From Allodiplogaster sudhausi (taxonomy: Eukaryota > Nematoda > Chromadorea > Rhabditida > Diplogasteridae): 64,000 nucleotides of DNA. The stretch spans positions 7,787,001 to 7,851,000 of the forward strand of contig CALZFC010000001.1 in assembly GCA_945643635.1 (NCBI GenBank), written 5' to 3'. The notes under the pieces are model-generated. The model worked only from the letters and a program-made list of their open reading frames with translations, was not told the DNA's origin and did no database searches. The translations under genes and the position numbers were made by a program. This document shows positions 1 to 11,213 of this stretch, piece by piece (position 1 is the stretch's first letter; every line of letters begins with the position of its first letter).

Positions 1-890
1 AATTCACGAGTCCGCTCTGACATTGAAATCGTCTTGAAAGCGCGATTGATGCGGATGATGCAGAAGATGATCACGGCGCCGGTGCCTGGATAGAATAGAG
101 AGAGAGAAGAGGGCAGAGAGAGAGAGAGTGAAAAGGAGAGAGAGAGGAGAGAGAAAAAGAGCAAAAGAAATCAAACCAAGTAGGAGAGATGTCCATCCAA
201 TAGTCGCGATCAGATGCGGGATGTTGAGGTGAAAGCCGCCTCCCTTTTCGTTCGGCATCTTTGAAAAATCCAAGGAGATCCTATGTATGTATTTTCAATA
301 GTTATTTTGTAATCAGCATATTAAAATAGCCTCTAACTAGGACGAGGACCGCGAAGTAAGAGTGGTTCGCCGGGTCCATTTCGTAGAGGTCGTACAATGG
401 AAGTTCCGTGATCAACTGCAGCATAAAGAAACTAACAGAGCCCATGGAATGCCCTGAGGTTCAGGTTCCCCGTACGGAAGAGTTCTCTCTGACCTTGTCC
501 GAATACTCGGTCGGGCGACAGCACGCGAGGATGAACGCGTCGAAGAGGAGATCATAGAAGAGTGCGAGAGCGAAGAGCAGCAACGCCGCCTGCCACAGTC
601 GCCAGCCGGCGAGCCAGCGTAGACATGAGGGCCTTTTTTATCTTTTAAATTTCCCGCCAACTTTTTTTATTCTTTTGTTTCACATTTCCAACCGTTTTTG
701 TTTCATCATTTCATAATGTCACTGACTGGCAGATGGCGTTCCAGCGATAGAGAAAGTGAAGCGCGAGCACGATGTATGTCTGATAGAAGCTGACAATGAA
801 GATGCAGCAAAGAATGATTCCACCATAGTACGGTAGACGATGCGTGAGCTCTGCGAAATAGATCCAGCCAGTGCCGCTAAAGTAAACCAC
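1..890 (-). CDS. Nematode 7TM chemoreceptor (STR-like), partial, left copy
   Basis: Membrane receptor of the large nematode chemosensory GPCR group, probably STR-like. Five exons are visible on the minus strand: 727-890, 476-632, 338-415, 177-258 and 1-85, which runs off the window edge. They encode the middle and later membrane segments. The first ends in LHFLYRWNAICQ, resembling TM3 and its DRY-equivalent; later ones include FHLNIPHLIATIGW and GTGAVIIFCIIRINRAF. Exon lengths (164, 157, 78, 82) equal those of the gene at 40164-42996, so the two are inverted paralogues. Exons for the N-terminus and TM1-2 were not found upstream. Ligand unknown. Family placement is from overall pattern; the exact family is less sure than the GPCR call. 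Confidence 0.7.
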
Positions 891-1059
891 CTGGAATGAG
901 TATATTCTCCTTTTTCTCCTTCTTAATATAATTAATATATCGTACATATTAAATAATAAAGCCCAAAACTTTTTTGATTTTGATCTTGATCTCCTTTTCG
1001 CTCTATCTATTGCTCGACAGAAACAGATCAGGCAGAAATGACTACAAATATCAAAATAG

Positions 1060-1690
1060 TTTAATGACAGCATTTTACGTACAATGTTTTACGGTATTAG
1101 ATTAATTTACTGTTCGTATCACAACTACTCGTGAACATAAAATGTCTTTCTCTCCTATCAATTGCATGCTTTAAATCAATGATATTCTTTTGAATAATTA
1201 CCGGCCGCATTATCAAGTGCTCGAGAGAGAATGCGATGTTCGAGACGGAAAAGGCAAAGAGAAGAAAGCAGTAATTGCCGAGGCATTCCTGAGTCAGCGT
1301 TATATGCTATGATTGTTTTAATCTCATTGCAAAAAAAGAGAGAAATCTATTCAATTTATCGACTTGCCCAGGTTAAATTATTCAATTTTTGTTCTAGTGC
1401 TATAATGCTCCCGAATAAATGCCAGAAAGCTATACACGAGAGGGTTGACGAAGAGTCAGAGAGGCGAGCGTAATATTGGTGCAGCACGCAAGGACCGCTG
1501 CGCAAAAATGAAGATAATCAGTCGAGGTGTGAGAGCTCATGTCTTGGTACTGAAAAGAAAAGGAAATATTGGCAACCGAGAGTCGACGAGGAAAGAGATG
1601 TATGTGTTTAAGTATTGTCGCTGCTGTTTACATGCCCAAAACCTCATGATAAATATGCGATTGTATCAATAGAAGGATTAATTTGCAGAT
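1060..1690. repeat. Duplicated flank of the left chemoreceptor copy
   Basis: No gene seen. Parts match, inverted, the sequence just upstream of the second chemoreceptor. ACCGGCCGCATTATCAAGTG at 1200 pairs with the complement near 40090-40120, and 1436-1570 pairs with the complement of roughly 39770-39915. The inverted gene duplication therefore includes at least 0.6-1 kb of upstream DNA. Confidence 0.6.
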
Positions 1691-3083
1691 AGGCTCTGAT
1701 CGTTGCGATACAATTTGCTTGTTGATGAAAAGAGGAGGATGTCACGTGTTATTCACAAATTACAAAAGCTTCTGCTTATGTAAATAACGAAATGACAAGT
1801 ACGAAAGAGACGACGAAAGAGACAAACTTACTAGATGACACTTTCTTGATATGAAACATCTAGAAAAAAGCTCTGTTTTGCAGCCAAGTGATTCTATATT
1901 TTTTGTTAAAGAAGTCAAGGATGAACCACAGAAATGCAGCTAATGAGAGGAAAACGTCGTCACCGCTGACAACAGATATGCAAAGGAGTCATCACATTCT
2001 TTAGTCAGTGACGCCAAAAATTTGATAACAGTCAATAAAAGTGAGATATAAATAATGTAACAATAATAATGAAAGTTTTTTTTGCTGATTGTACCTTGTA
2101 AGAAGCGACTACAATAACAACAACAACTTCCGCTCTTAATTCTATGGACGTTGTAAAGAGTCTCAAACATAAAAATTAAGGACGTAATGAAAAATATGTC
2201 GACCTGGAAAAATGAAATTCTTATCGTTTTATTCTAAGCTCCCTATTTGGACGCATATGATCGTCGAACTGTCTTTTTGATATGGTTCCTTGTAATTGTT
2301 GTTCTGCAAATGTGCTTCGATTCTTCATTCAAAATTCTTGCAGTTGTGAATGACTTTAAAGGACCAATCTTTTCATGCAAGCGAAACACATTACTTCATA
2401 CAAAGTATGATCACAAGGGCGCATTCATTTTTGTAATTAAAGAAATAAATGAGAAATAGAGGGAGAACAGAATAAGTGAACCGAAATAGAAAAAATCGTC
2501 TCTGCGAATTATGAACGATAACGTATTTATTTGAAGAAATTCAAATTTGTTTTTCGCAATGACCGACTTAAAATGTAGACAGTATTGAAAATTAAGTCAT
2601 CTATTCAACTGTCCGGGTCAAGCAATTTTAGGTAGGTAATAAGAGAAAGAAACAGGAGAAGGAAACGAAATCAAACAAGGCAATGATACTAAGATGCAGG
2701 CAAAAAAGGTCAGGAGAGTTGGCAGAGATACATATTACGTTGTGGTAAAAAGTCTCAATCTCTAACCAGCCGAAAGGATAGGAGGCATGAACCTCTAAAC
2801 GCAGAGATCGGAGGGGATGAACGAAAAGCTTGATTTGTTGATGAAAAGCGGAAGATAGCACGTGTCATTAACTAATTACAAATTTGTTTATGTATACGCA
2901 TACAATTAGCAGAGAAATACAAAAAATAATTATAAACAAATTGGCTATGGTATCTAGACATACTATGTGTATATGCACAGAATTTTTATACAAGGAAACA
3001 TCTGGAATATTTTCTCTATTTTACCCCTCCCTCTATTCGTCTCCTCCACTTGAAAATGCAATTGAAAAATAATCTAATAGAAC
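1691..3083. other. Gene-free interval with degenerate dispersed repeats
   Basis: No convincing exon. It holds a degenerate direct repeat around TTGTTGATGAAAAG, with copies near 1720-1790 and 2830-2885. It also holds one copy (about 1990-2022) of a short dispersed motif starting ACATTCTTTAGTCAG, which recurs near 3412 and 43333. Confidence 0.5.
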
Positions 3084-3395
3084 CCTCCCCCCAATAGTGC
3101 CCCGCAAACAGTCTAATACCTCATTGTCAGCTTGATGTACCTAGAATGGATCCTGGAGGCATGAGATGCTGCACTTCCCAATGATTCCATCAAGTTCTGT
3201 GTTAAACGGATATTCCAGTGATAATTCCATTAAATTCGAGTTATGATTCTTCTTTTTTTAAGAATAAAATGATGATATCAAAACCTTTTGTTAATCTCAT
3301 TGATAAATAATACCCCTCCCTCTAATAGAACCCCCTACTCAAATAGTATCTTGATAAATAGAACTCCGTTGGAACTAATAGAGAGTGTTTCATTA
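3084..3395. repeat. MITE-like repeat, family of 45630-46005
   Basis: Contains CCCTCC..CTAATAGAACCC-type ends and an internal stretch with 'ATCACTGGAATATCCG'-like sequence, here in the opposite orientation. The same features occur in the better preserved copy at 45630-46005. Termini are eroded and boundaries approximate. Confidence 0.45.
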
Positions 3396-3655
3396 GTTTT
3401 CTTGTTTCTTTACATTCTTTAGTCAGCGACGCGAAAACCTTGACAATGATACATAGACTTTGACATTCAATATATTGCTAATCAGAATGAATGATTTTCG
3501 TCTGCAGCATATGCATTGTAAACATCGACTCCACTGATTAGTTTTTCCCCATCCTGATCTTTGATTTTCCTATCTTCACATAAGATAGCATATTGGGCAC
3601 ACTTTATACAGAACGCGTAGTGGGCAGAGAATGAGAGAGAAAGGGTGGAAACACT

Positions 3656-4233
3656 TCAGGGGTTGTACTCAATGGGGAGGTTCTTGCGGCGGACCATGCC
3701 GTCACCCTGGAACCACTCGCGGCGGAACTGCTTGGCAGCGCCGTCTGGGGTGTTGGTCCACTCGATGGTGATGCGATCGTTGTTCGTGTCCTCCTACAAA
3801 TTATGAAATTGTAGTCGAATAAGATATTTTTAAGTTATAAATTGGATTCGTAGAACTGAATTGCAAAAGATCTGCAGCACCTGCCCATAGGCGAAGGCGT
3901 CGCAGGAGACAGCAACGAGGACGGGCTCCTTGGGGTCGAGGACTCCGCTGGCCGGGTCGACACGGAGACGCTTCATGTTCGTGGTTTTGAAGGCCCAGCC
4001 GATGCGACGGGCAGAGCTGTTGATCACCTGTAATTGAATAATTAAGTTAACTCAACGTTGTTATTTTGAATAATTATAAATAAATATATTTTTTAGATAA
4101 TCTGCTTAACAAGGCCACATTAATAAAGTCAAACCTTGATGTGGTAGGTGTGCTTGTCGTCGTAGGGCGCGTTGAAGACGACCTTGGCGTTGGGTTGAGT
4201 GGCGATGTCGCCGGGAGCAAGGGACTGGGCCAT
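3656..4233 (-). CDS. msp: Major sperm protein, copy 1
   Basis: Major sperm protein: the small immunoglobulin-fold protein that assembles into the filament system driving amoeboid crawling of nematode sperm, and that also acts as an extracellular oocyte signal. Three exons: 4135-4233, 3881-4027 and 3656-3793 (99, 147 and 138 nt), giving 127 residues, the usual MSP size. It starts [20 protein letters not shown] and ends [15 protein letters not shown] junctions keep frame. One substitution is private to this copy: KRLRVDP where all others have [12 protein letters not shown] box lies about 85 bp upstream of the ATG. Introns in MSP genes are not universal, but all five copies here share the same two positions. 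Confidence 0.95.
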
Positions 4234-4315
4234 GCCTTGGAGGAGGAGAAGAGAAGTGGAGAGGCGAGCAGAGAAGCACAGTCAGCGACTGATAGAAATG
4301 CCTCAGGCAAGCCCC

Positions 4316-4322
4316 TTTTATA
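4316..4322 (-). promoter_or_regulatory. TATA box of MSP copy 1
   Basis: TATAAAA on the minus strand, within CATATAAAAGGGGCTTG, about 83 bp before the ATG. The same block stands before copies 2, 3 and 5. Further upstream (4390-4490) is a second block shared with copies 2 and 3, including GATAAAGCAGAGATCAAAGT; the GATA core is of the kind used by MSP promoters. Confidence 0.65.
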
Positions 4323-4604
4323 TGATTTTCTTAGCTGCAAAATTTTCATTTTCCCAAAAGTGCGTTGAAATGACTATGAAAATTCGTGCATCTTTCAGAA
4401 TATGATAAAGCAGAGATCAAAGTACAACAATTGTTTGTGAAAACTCACGAAATGTTCGGCTATAGTGCAGGGAAATTTTAGACAAAATACAGTGATGTGC
4501 ACCAACGCAGAAATGGGCGCGGCGTGACGCCGCGTGCCAATCAGACCGCATTGAATAAGTCGATGCAGAAGCAACCAAATGTAAAGATCCGGATATGTAC
4601 AGAA

Positions 4605-5150
4605 TCAGGATTTTCTGGCACATCGAGCACACAGACTTTTAAAATGTAATTTTACAACTTTTTTCAATAAAGTTATTAAGAAAATAATTACCGTATTTTG
4701 ACTATCGTGAAGTTCACTATACACACGACAAAAAAGCACACACGAAATATGACACATTCTGCATTTCGTTTGCACGCCAAAGTTGCGTATTTTCTCCGCC
4801 ATCCTTACTTTTTGAGCATACTTTGTTCGTTTCACGATGAAGATCAACTTTGGATGGCGATCATGTCTGTCATCATGTGTCCTCGCTGCCACTGTTAGAA
4901 TGAACGGTTTACCGGCCCATTTTTCGAACAATTTTCGTTGCGCCATGGAGTGTTTCGTATTTTTCTTGGCCATGATACTTGCTGTTGAATCAAGTGGAGT
5001 TATCTTCCAGAAGACAGAAGTAGCGAACGAGTTTTGACCGACTTTGCGACGAGAATGATTGGCTCTCTTCGGAAGAGGGCGCTGGTCTAGCTTTCTTCCG
5101 GCCTGGTCAGCAACTTTTGTTCTGTTTGGAATTGATAACTTGATACACAC
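4605..5150 (-). CDS. Unrecognised open reading frame, 181 codons
   Basis: A single uninterrupted frame, long for this AT-rich region. The product is Lys/Arg-rich, with MAKKNTKHSMAQRKLFEKW in the middle and a Cys-containing C-terminus (SLCARCARKS). Another open stretch overlaps its N-terminal side in a different frame (5087-5272), so a frameshifted longer ancestor is possible. I recognise no family, and basic composition alone does not justify calling it a ribosomal protein or transposase. It could be chance. Confidence 0.25.
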   Translation of the reverse strand: MCIKLSIPNRTKVADQAGRKLDQRPLPKRANHSRRKVGQNSFATSVFWKITPLDSTASIMAKKNTKHSMAQRKLFEKWAGKPFILTVAARTHDDRHDRHPKLIFIVKRTKYAQKVRMAEKIRNFGVQTKCRMCHISCVLFCRVYSELHDSQNTVIIFLITLLKKVVKLHFKSLCARCARKS

Positions 5151-5299
5151 TTCAACCTGATTGCTCCTTGGTTGTGTATTTTCGTCGCATCATTCACAAA
5201 GATGTTTCGCTCTTCCGAATAGTTAATGAAACGGGGATTGACTGGATAACTTGCGAAAGTCATGGCCAACAACTGGTCATTTTGTAATTTATTTGGAAT

Positions 5300-6165
5300 A
5301 AAATGCTGTTAATCTTTCGCAGTAGTATAATCGGCATCGTTTAAGCCCTTCCTTGCTTTTACTATTCCAAATTTGATATTCTCGCATATTGCTTAACATT
5401 TTTAAAACTAAAACATATCCCAAGCACTTTCGCTGAACAGCGGAGAGTATGTCAATGTAGAGCAGTTTTGGAACGGCGCTACAATAAGAATATGTTAGGT
5501 GCATAAGTAAGTTTCAAACTAAAGCTTACTGGATCAACTACGAAGCAGTCCATCGACGTAGGTCCATCCATTCGAATATCTTCCCTGACCACTTTCTCTC
5601 CCTCTCACTCATATCCCGCAACGAAGTTGACGTTCGGCCTATAACATCCCTGTGCTCATCCCACAATCGGCCTGATACAACGATAAATTGTTAAAGCTTC
5701 CCGCTTTCATTACAATGGTGAACCCTTTTCCTTAAATTTTTGCATTATTAATTACGAGAAAGAGATTGAGAAACTTGTTATCTTTTATCAGGATCGCAAA
5801 TTCGAGCTCCTGTTCGCATTTTCGCGTATCGCTGAAGCATGGAGAAGCGAATCCTGGCCTGCTCTACCGCTTCATCACCTTCTCGAGTTTCAGCTGAACA
5901 TGTACAAATGTTTCTTCGGCTTATCAGTTATCTTTCTATCATCATATGAGAACATGATATCTAGTCGCATGTTTCGCAGTAGTTTTCGCATTGTACTTTG
6001 AGTCCTTCCTTGCATTCGATATTTCATACTAGTCTGACCATAATTATTTGCATTATTCTGGCAGTTTGGTTCACACGTTCAAAGTTAAAACGCAATCCAA
6101 GCATTTATATATTCTCGCTGAATAACAGCCGTTAAATGTATAGCAATTCTGGAACGGCCATGCTA
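5300..6165. repeat. Oldest degenerate copy of the rps-23 region repeat
   Basis: 5380-5520 and 6050-6190 are diverged copies of one another: TTTCGCTGAACAGC versus TCTCGCTGAATAACAGCC, then TGGAACGGC, then ACAATAAGAATATG versus ACAGTACGAATATG. A TTTATCAGGATCGC segment at 5786 matches those at 6295 and 7494. This looks like an older duplication unit before the two clearer ones. No intact exon seen. Confidence 0.5.
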
Positions 6166-6169
6166 GATC

Positions 6170-7366
6170 TACAGTACGAATATGTCCTTTCCTACAGTAT
6201 GATTCAAACTAAACCATGTGTTCATTAAAGTTCTGCAACTTTTTTCTTCTACATTTTTTCATATTAACTTATGAGATGGAGAAAACCCTTGTTTTTATCA
6301 GGATCGCTCGAGTGCTGGAACCATCACATACGGAATGCGCAAGAATGCGGGGGACTCTGGTGTGCATAGAGAAGAGCCCACTGCTCTGATTCCGGATTCA
6401 AAGGTGTGTATTGCGTTTTCATTTTTAAAGTTAACGTGCTTTTTGGTCTTCTTTTCCATTTTGGCCTCTTTCAAAGTTTTTCTTTGCCCTTTTACGGTGA
6501 TATAATAGGGCTAGAGATGTTTATATAATACAAACGCTTTTAGAGTGTTTTATTAAAATTATATTGCCTTGTCAACAAAAATCGAAGGAGATATGTAGTA
6601 ATTTTTTTCATTTTTTTCCAGAGGAGTCGAGGCTAAGCAGCCGTACTCTGCCATCCGCAAGTACGTGCGTGTCCAGCGCATCAAGAACGGCAAGAAGGTC
6701 ATCGCTTGCCCAACGACGGTTGCCTCAACTTCATGGAGGTGCGGAAAATGGGGCAATCTTGATATATAAACCCCCATTTTTTTTCTTTGTACTGCGCAGC
6801 AAGTTTTCATCTATACTTGGAAGGAGGTGTCCCGCTTATTCAGCAATCTATGGAACTTATCGTCAGCCAAATTTCCTTGGGAGTCCTGATTTTATTATTT
6901 TAATTTTACCTGTTTAGCACCAGATCCTTTTGCTTGCATACCTGCAAAGAAGGGGCTTTACCCTCCTTGCTGTAGCATGTCGTAGGGTGTTTTCTTTTCT
7001 TTTTGAGAAAGAGAGAAGTTGTAATAATGTAAAAGATGCATTTTGCGAGGATCCTGTTATAGTAGTCGATTTGTGCTGGGACCACCAAGTGGTTATGTGG
7101 AGTAAGTAAGAATATACAATATATATCGGCTTACTCAATTCTACGAAACGCTGCTACTTTCTTTTTGAGCTGTTTTTAAGCTTTAAATTAAACCTTTTTT
7201 CGGCTTTTAATCAACATTTATTTATAAAGGAGAACGGCGAGGTGCTCGCTACTGGATTCGGTCGCAAGGGCCACGCCGTCGGAGATGTTACCCCGCTTCG
7301 AGGTTGTCAAGGTCGCCAAGACGTCCCTCAGTGGCAAGAAAAAGAGACGCCGTTCTTGCTAAATAC
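6170..7366 (+). pseudogene. rps-23: rps-23 pseudogene, tandem unit A
   Basis: Decayed 3' part of ribosomal protein S23 (uS12), the decoding-centre protein of the small subunit. Exon 6622-6738 reads [28 protein letters not shown], then loses one base, so the conserved PNDGCLNF is only found in the next frame. Exon 7230-7362 reads [20 protein letters not shown], then a further frameshift, and ends GKKKRRRSC-stop, where the normal protein ends in a related basic tail. Another exon-like segment (6298-6402, containing ITYGMRKNAGDSG) precedes them and is not part of S23. Two independent frameshifts make this copy non-functional. Confidence 0.8.
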
Positions 7367-8529
7367 ACAGTAAGAATATGTTCTTTCCTACAGTATGATT
7401 CAAACTAAGCTATGTGTTCATTAAATTTCTGCAACTTTTTTTAACTTAATTTTTTTGCATATTAACTTAGAGATGTAGAAAACCTTTGTCTTTTATCAGG
7501 ATCGCTCGAGTGCTCCACCCATCACATACGGAATGCGCAAGAATGCAGAGGGAAGTCTCCGGTGTGCATAGAGGAGCCCCCTGCTCTGACTCCTGATGTT
7601 AAGGTGTGTATGGTGTTTTCATTTTTAAAGTTAAGTGGAATACTTATAATGTGATATTTACAGGTTCTAATAGTTTCCTTGTTATAATTATTTTAATGCC
7701 TATGGCTTTTATTGGCTAGATTGTTTTATGTTATTTTTCGAGAATATATCTTCCTGATTTTGCATTTTCCTTATTTTTTTAACACTGTAGAGCCATCAGA
7801 GATGGTAACGGCCCGGCCCGGCCCGGCCCGGCCCGGCCCTGGCGGGCCGGCCCAATTTCCCAGGGCCCCGGGCCGGGCCGGGCCGGGCCCAAAAAAGTTG
7901 GGCGGGCCCGTGAGCCCGTTTGGGCCCGCAATGTCGTCCAGTCTGGACGACTGGTGGCATTGTTAAGAGCAAAACTTTCTTCATTTGTTTATTTTCCCCC
8001 CTAAAAGTCTTTTTTATATACATTAAAATGAATGCTCGTAGCCCGAGCATGAAAAATTCTGAATTTCAAAACACTTTGTAACTCGTCGGACTTTTTTCCC
8101 AGAATTTTTTTGAAAATCGGGCTCAAACGGGCCCACGGGCCGAGCCGGGCCGGGTCGGTCCCAAAATTCTAGGTCCCGGAAATGGTTCGGGCCGGGCCGG
8201 CCCAAACCTTGGGCCCGACGGGCCGGGCCGGCCCAAAATTTTTGGGCCATTTACCATCTCTGAGAGCCATACAGTATTATCGCTTTGCGCGATTCTGCGA
8301 AACAGTTTGACTTTCTTTTTGGGCCGTTTAATTGAGCATTTTATGCCTTAAAATAAGCATTTTTTTCGAAACCTTAACCAACTTTGTTTGGTTTACGTAG
8401 AACGACGAGTTGCTCGTGGCTGGCTTCGGTCGCAAGGGTCACGCCGTCGGTGATATTCCCGGTGTCCGCTTCATGATTGCCAAGGACGCCAACACGTCCC
8501 TCATCGCCCTCTTCAAGGTCAAGAAATAG
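7367..8529 (+). pseudogene. rps-23: rps-23 fragment, tandem unit B
   Basis: Second copy of the unit at 6170-7366; both begin AATATGT.CTTTCCTACAGTATG. It keeps the ITYGMRKNA segment (7500-7605). The last S23 exon (8401-8529) is open to a TAG stop: [42 protein letters not shown]. This is closer to real S23 than unit A, but the penultimate exon is missing, and a MITE (7797-8262) sits where it would be expected. It is therefore a truncated copy unless spliced in a way I cannot see. Confidence 0.75.
7797..8262. mobile_element. hAT-type MITE with GGCCC-rich subterminal arrays
   Basis: 466 bp. Ends are CAGAGATGGTAAC and the complement TTACCATCTCTG. It is flanked by a perfect 8-bp target duplication AGAGCCAT at 7789-7796 and 8263-8270, the hallmark of hAT transposition. 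The termini carry repeated GGCCCGGCCC blocks like those of the larger hAT at 23464-26389, which could supply transposase. No coding capacity; long Gly/Pro/Arg ORFs here are composition artefacts. Confidence 0.93.
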
Positions 8530-9357
8530 AGACCGTGTTCGTAGAGTTTCCCTCTTACTCTCTATCGCACCGTTTATTGTTATACACTTGTTATGAAGAG
8601 ACATTTTTAAATGTTGTCGCATCTAATTGCAAAAATTTTACGACTTGTGGTTTCTTGTACATTGAGATAAGATAAAGAGAAAATTTGTTGCTGGAAAGTT
8701 CTTGTGGCCTATGGACACTCAGCATGGCTCGCTTCTACAGTGAGGAGATATTGGCTAGGCATGTTGAACTGAGAATGGCATCGAACTTGCGCATGCTCTC
8801 GAACAGTTGTGATAGTGCTGGTAGATCTGCTGTAATTTGTGAAAGCCTGGTATCGTACAGTGCATCGATTAGTTGACAGGAAGCAGTATACAGGTGTTTA
8901 TAGTTAGAGAGATCGTGAGAAGAAGAGGGTGAGAGAATGAAGAAGGAGCAGTGGAAGGGAATGGGGGGGGATTGCAGAGAATGAAGAGACCGAGACAGGA
9001 CAACATTATATTAGACTGGTGGTAATCAATTTATTATTCTCTCTCGCTCTCTCTTTCTCTCACGATGACTTCTCTTTGCCTCTCTCTCTCGTGCATGTCA
9101 TCTTCAATCTCAGAAGTAGAAACGGAAAAGAAAAGAGTAAGACTGGGAAGGAGAAGACCGGAGGAGAGGAATGTGAAGCGCGGCCCGGCGATGAATTGAG
9201 CGGATGAAAGCCAATCTGAGTGCGATGAGACTTCAAACCTAAGAGGGGGACAGAACAGTGTGAATGGCTTGATTTGAGCCCAAGACTATGCGTTCAAGAA
9301 TTTCGAACGTCTCGCTAGGTTTAGCAGATTGCACCGAATGCCGCAAAAACCAGTTCC
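8530..9357. other. Interval with one possible minus-strand exon and CT/GA tracts
   Basis: A minus-strand stretch at about 8740-8875 translates without stops (LIDALYDTRLSQITADLP, ALSQLFESMRKFDAIL) and could be an orphan exon; no partner exon was found. 9030-9100 is CT-rich. Nothing else recognised. Confidence 0.3.
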
Positions 9358-9420
9358 GTCGAGAGGAACCGAACCCTCATCCTTTGAATCACCCAGTGCG
9401 AGTACAACCAGTCAACCACA
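9358..9420 (-). ncRNA. tRNA-like sequence (degenerate A and B boxes)
   Basis: On the minus strand TGGTTGACTGGTTGTACTCG resembles an A box and D-arm, followed 27 nt later by GGGTTCGGTTCC, a near B box (GGTTCRANNCC with one mismatch). There is no matching acceptor stem, so it is tRNA-derived rather than a tRNA gene. A TC tract lies about 75 bp 5' of it on the same strand (9490-9513 as GA). Confidence 0.45.
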
Positions 9421-9790
9421 TAACATTCGATGAAGAACTCTCGAGCCATAGTTGGTAAACCGAAAAGCAGCTGTACAGGCAGGACTGTTGAGAGAAAGAG
9501 AGAGAGAGAGACATATAAGGCAACCCGAAAGGCGGCTATAGCACAGAAGACAGCAAACATTGATGCTACCAGACAAAGAAGAATCACCGCCTAGGCAGCC
9601 ACCTGAAGCATGAGCTCAGCAGCTTTCACTCCGAGTCTTCCCAAGTTGAACATCTTTCACTTCTTGTCTTCCTAGCGAGCCACGAACCAGCAAGGTACTA
9701 AGATTTATCATTGCTGTGAGTTACATTCTCGCAAGTTTTTTTTACAGTTGTTCAAGGTATTCCGTCTCCGTTTCTTGTGCTTACTTTAAG

Positions 9791-10237
9791 GCACCCAGGA
9801 AGAGAAGGAGACGAGAGGACAACGAAGATCTTGTCGTTCTCGGAGCCCGAAGGCTCACACAACAACAACCGCCACGCCCTGAAGTACAATCCGCGCATTG
9901 AAGATATGGTCCCTCGCCACGAACACGTTCGTTTTTATTTTATGCATGATATTATGTGTATGGGAAGGTATGTTCGTGAGTGGTATATCATTTACGCTCT
10001 AGGAGGCGACTCTCATGGTATGCCGCGAGTTGCTATAGTTGACTCGGCAGCAACGCAACGCGCTCAACATCTTCAAAAGAGAGGTGGGAGCATTCGTGAT
10101 ATATGTTTTGACAAATCTACGGCTTGCAGCAAGCGGTAACCAAGGACGCAGCTTCATCTGCTGCAGCTGCAGCAGCAGCTGCAGCAGAAAAGATCGATCT
10201 TTTGCTTGAAAGGGTTCCTCCGCCGCCTGCCCGTTAG
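9791..10237 (+). CDS. Two 3' exons of an unrecognised gene with poly-Ala
   Basis: Exon 9791-9926 (acceptor TTTAAG, donor GTTCGT) reads HPGREGDERTTKILSFSEPE and ends NPRIEDMVPRHEH. Exon 10130-10237 (acceptor CTTGCAG) reads QAVTKDAASS, a nine-Ala run, then EKIDLLLERVPPPPAR and TAG. The two join in phase 0. No family recognised; an Ala tract with a basic, Ser-rich upstream part suggests a nuclear protein, but that is a guess. 5' exons not found. Confidence 0.4.
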
Positions 10238-10368
10238 TTACAACTAATATTTTAAACTAATAAATCATACTTTAACTAAGTTTGCATTCTTTTCTATTAT
10301 GTATTCAAGGTATTATTTATTTATCTGAATGTATTGCGAGTGGGAAAAGGAGAGCTCATGCTAACAGG

Positions 10369-11213
10369 ATTCACCTACTCGATGGTGTCGCTCTCCCGCG
10401 TCGAAGAGCTTGACGGTGACGCCTCGGATGCGGTGCTCGGAACAAGGATCGAAGAAGAACTCTTCCGCAACCTCCCCGCCCAACGACTCTTCCCTCTCAA
10501 GGAGCGCACCGCCAAGGACAAAATCGAATGGATGCGAAGGGTAATCGTCATATATTTCTTCCAAGTGCTTGCTGTAGTTAAACCTAGCTATTCCAGCTGA
10601 TCGATGAGAGAAGACCGTTAACATCTCGGGCGGATCGGGCGAGCAGGTGGAGCAGAATATGCAGCCGCGTCGACCAAGCAGTTAAGAGGAAGCTGGAGAG
10701 AGGAGAGCGACTAGCAGAGAAGGTTTGCATTGTCCATCCATACACTTTACCCTTTACTTTACATCTACTGCATGACGTTTAGTAAAGTCATTCTTATCAG
10801 AGAGCGCAGCAACGTGAGCGACGGGCCCACCAATCCATCTCGTGCACGTCTTCCCATGCACACAGCCGAGGTGCTCTCCGTCATCCGCTTACTCAGGTAG
10901 AACTGCTTTTGCCAAATGATAATCATGTTTACTAACAAATCTTTATTCAAAAATATTCTTTATTAAAAAATATTCTTTATTAAAAAAGCGTTATTCAGAT
11001 TGTTTTACGACAAAAAAAAACCGTTTTATTTTAAGTCTTTATTCAAATATAAATTCTCTCTTTTAACAAATAGATTTGCAGTACAGCGACAATGGGCCCA
11101 GCGGCTGGGAGGAGCGATCTTTGTCGTGGACGGGAGATGAAGAAGATCGAGAAGCGAGCACCCGCGGAAGTGACGACTCTGATAACCTGGAAAATAGTTA
11201 TTTTGGAAATTGA
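10369..11213 (+). CDS. Four-exon 3' part of an unrecognised charged protein
   Basis: Exons 10369-10540, 10597-10722, 10801-10896 and 11082-11213 all join in phase 0 with GT-AG borders and end in TGA. The product starts around FTYSMVSLSRVEELDGDASD, passes through LFRNLPAQRLFPLKERTAKD, a basic helix-like region (QAVKRKLERGERLAEK), and ends in an acidic tail, WTGDEEDREASTRGSDDSDN. The consistent phase over four exons argues that it is real. No domain recognised; the 5' end is not identified. Confidence 0.5.

Noticed and set aside
4605..5150. Ribosomal protein L29-like or transposase assignment for the Lys-rich ORF
   Set aside because: Only basic composition and a short MAKK start support it; no conserved motif could be aligned.
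7712..8250. Gly/Pro/Ala/Arg-rich ORFs on both strands
   Set aside because: They fall entirely in the GGCCC arrays of a hAT-type MITE.
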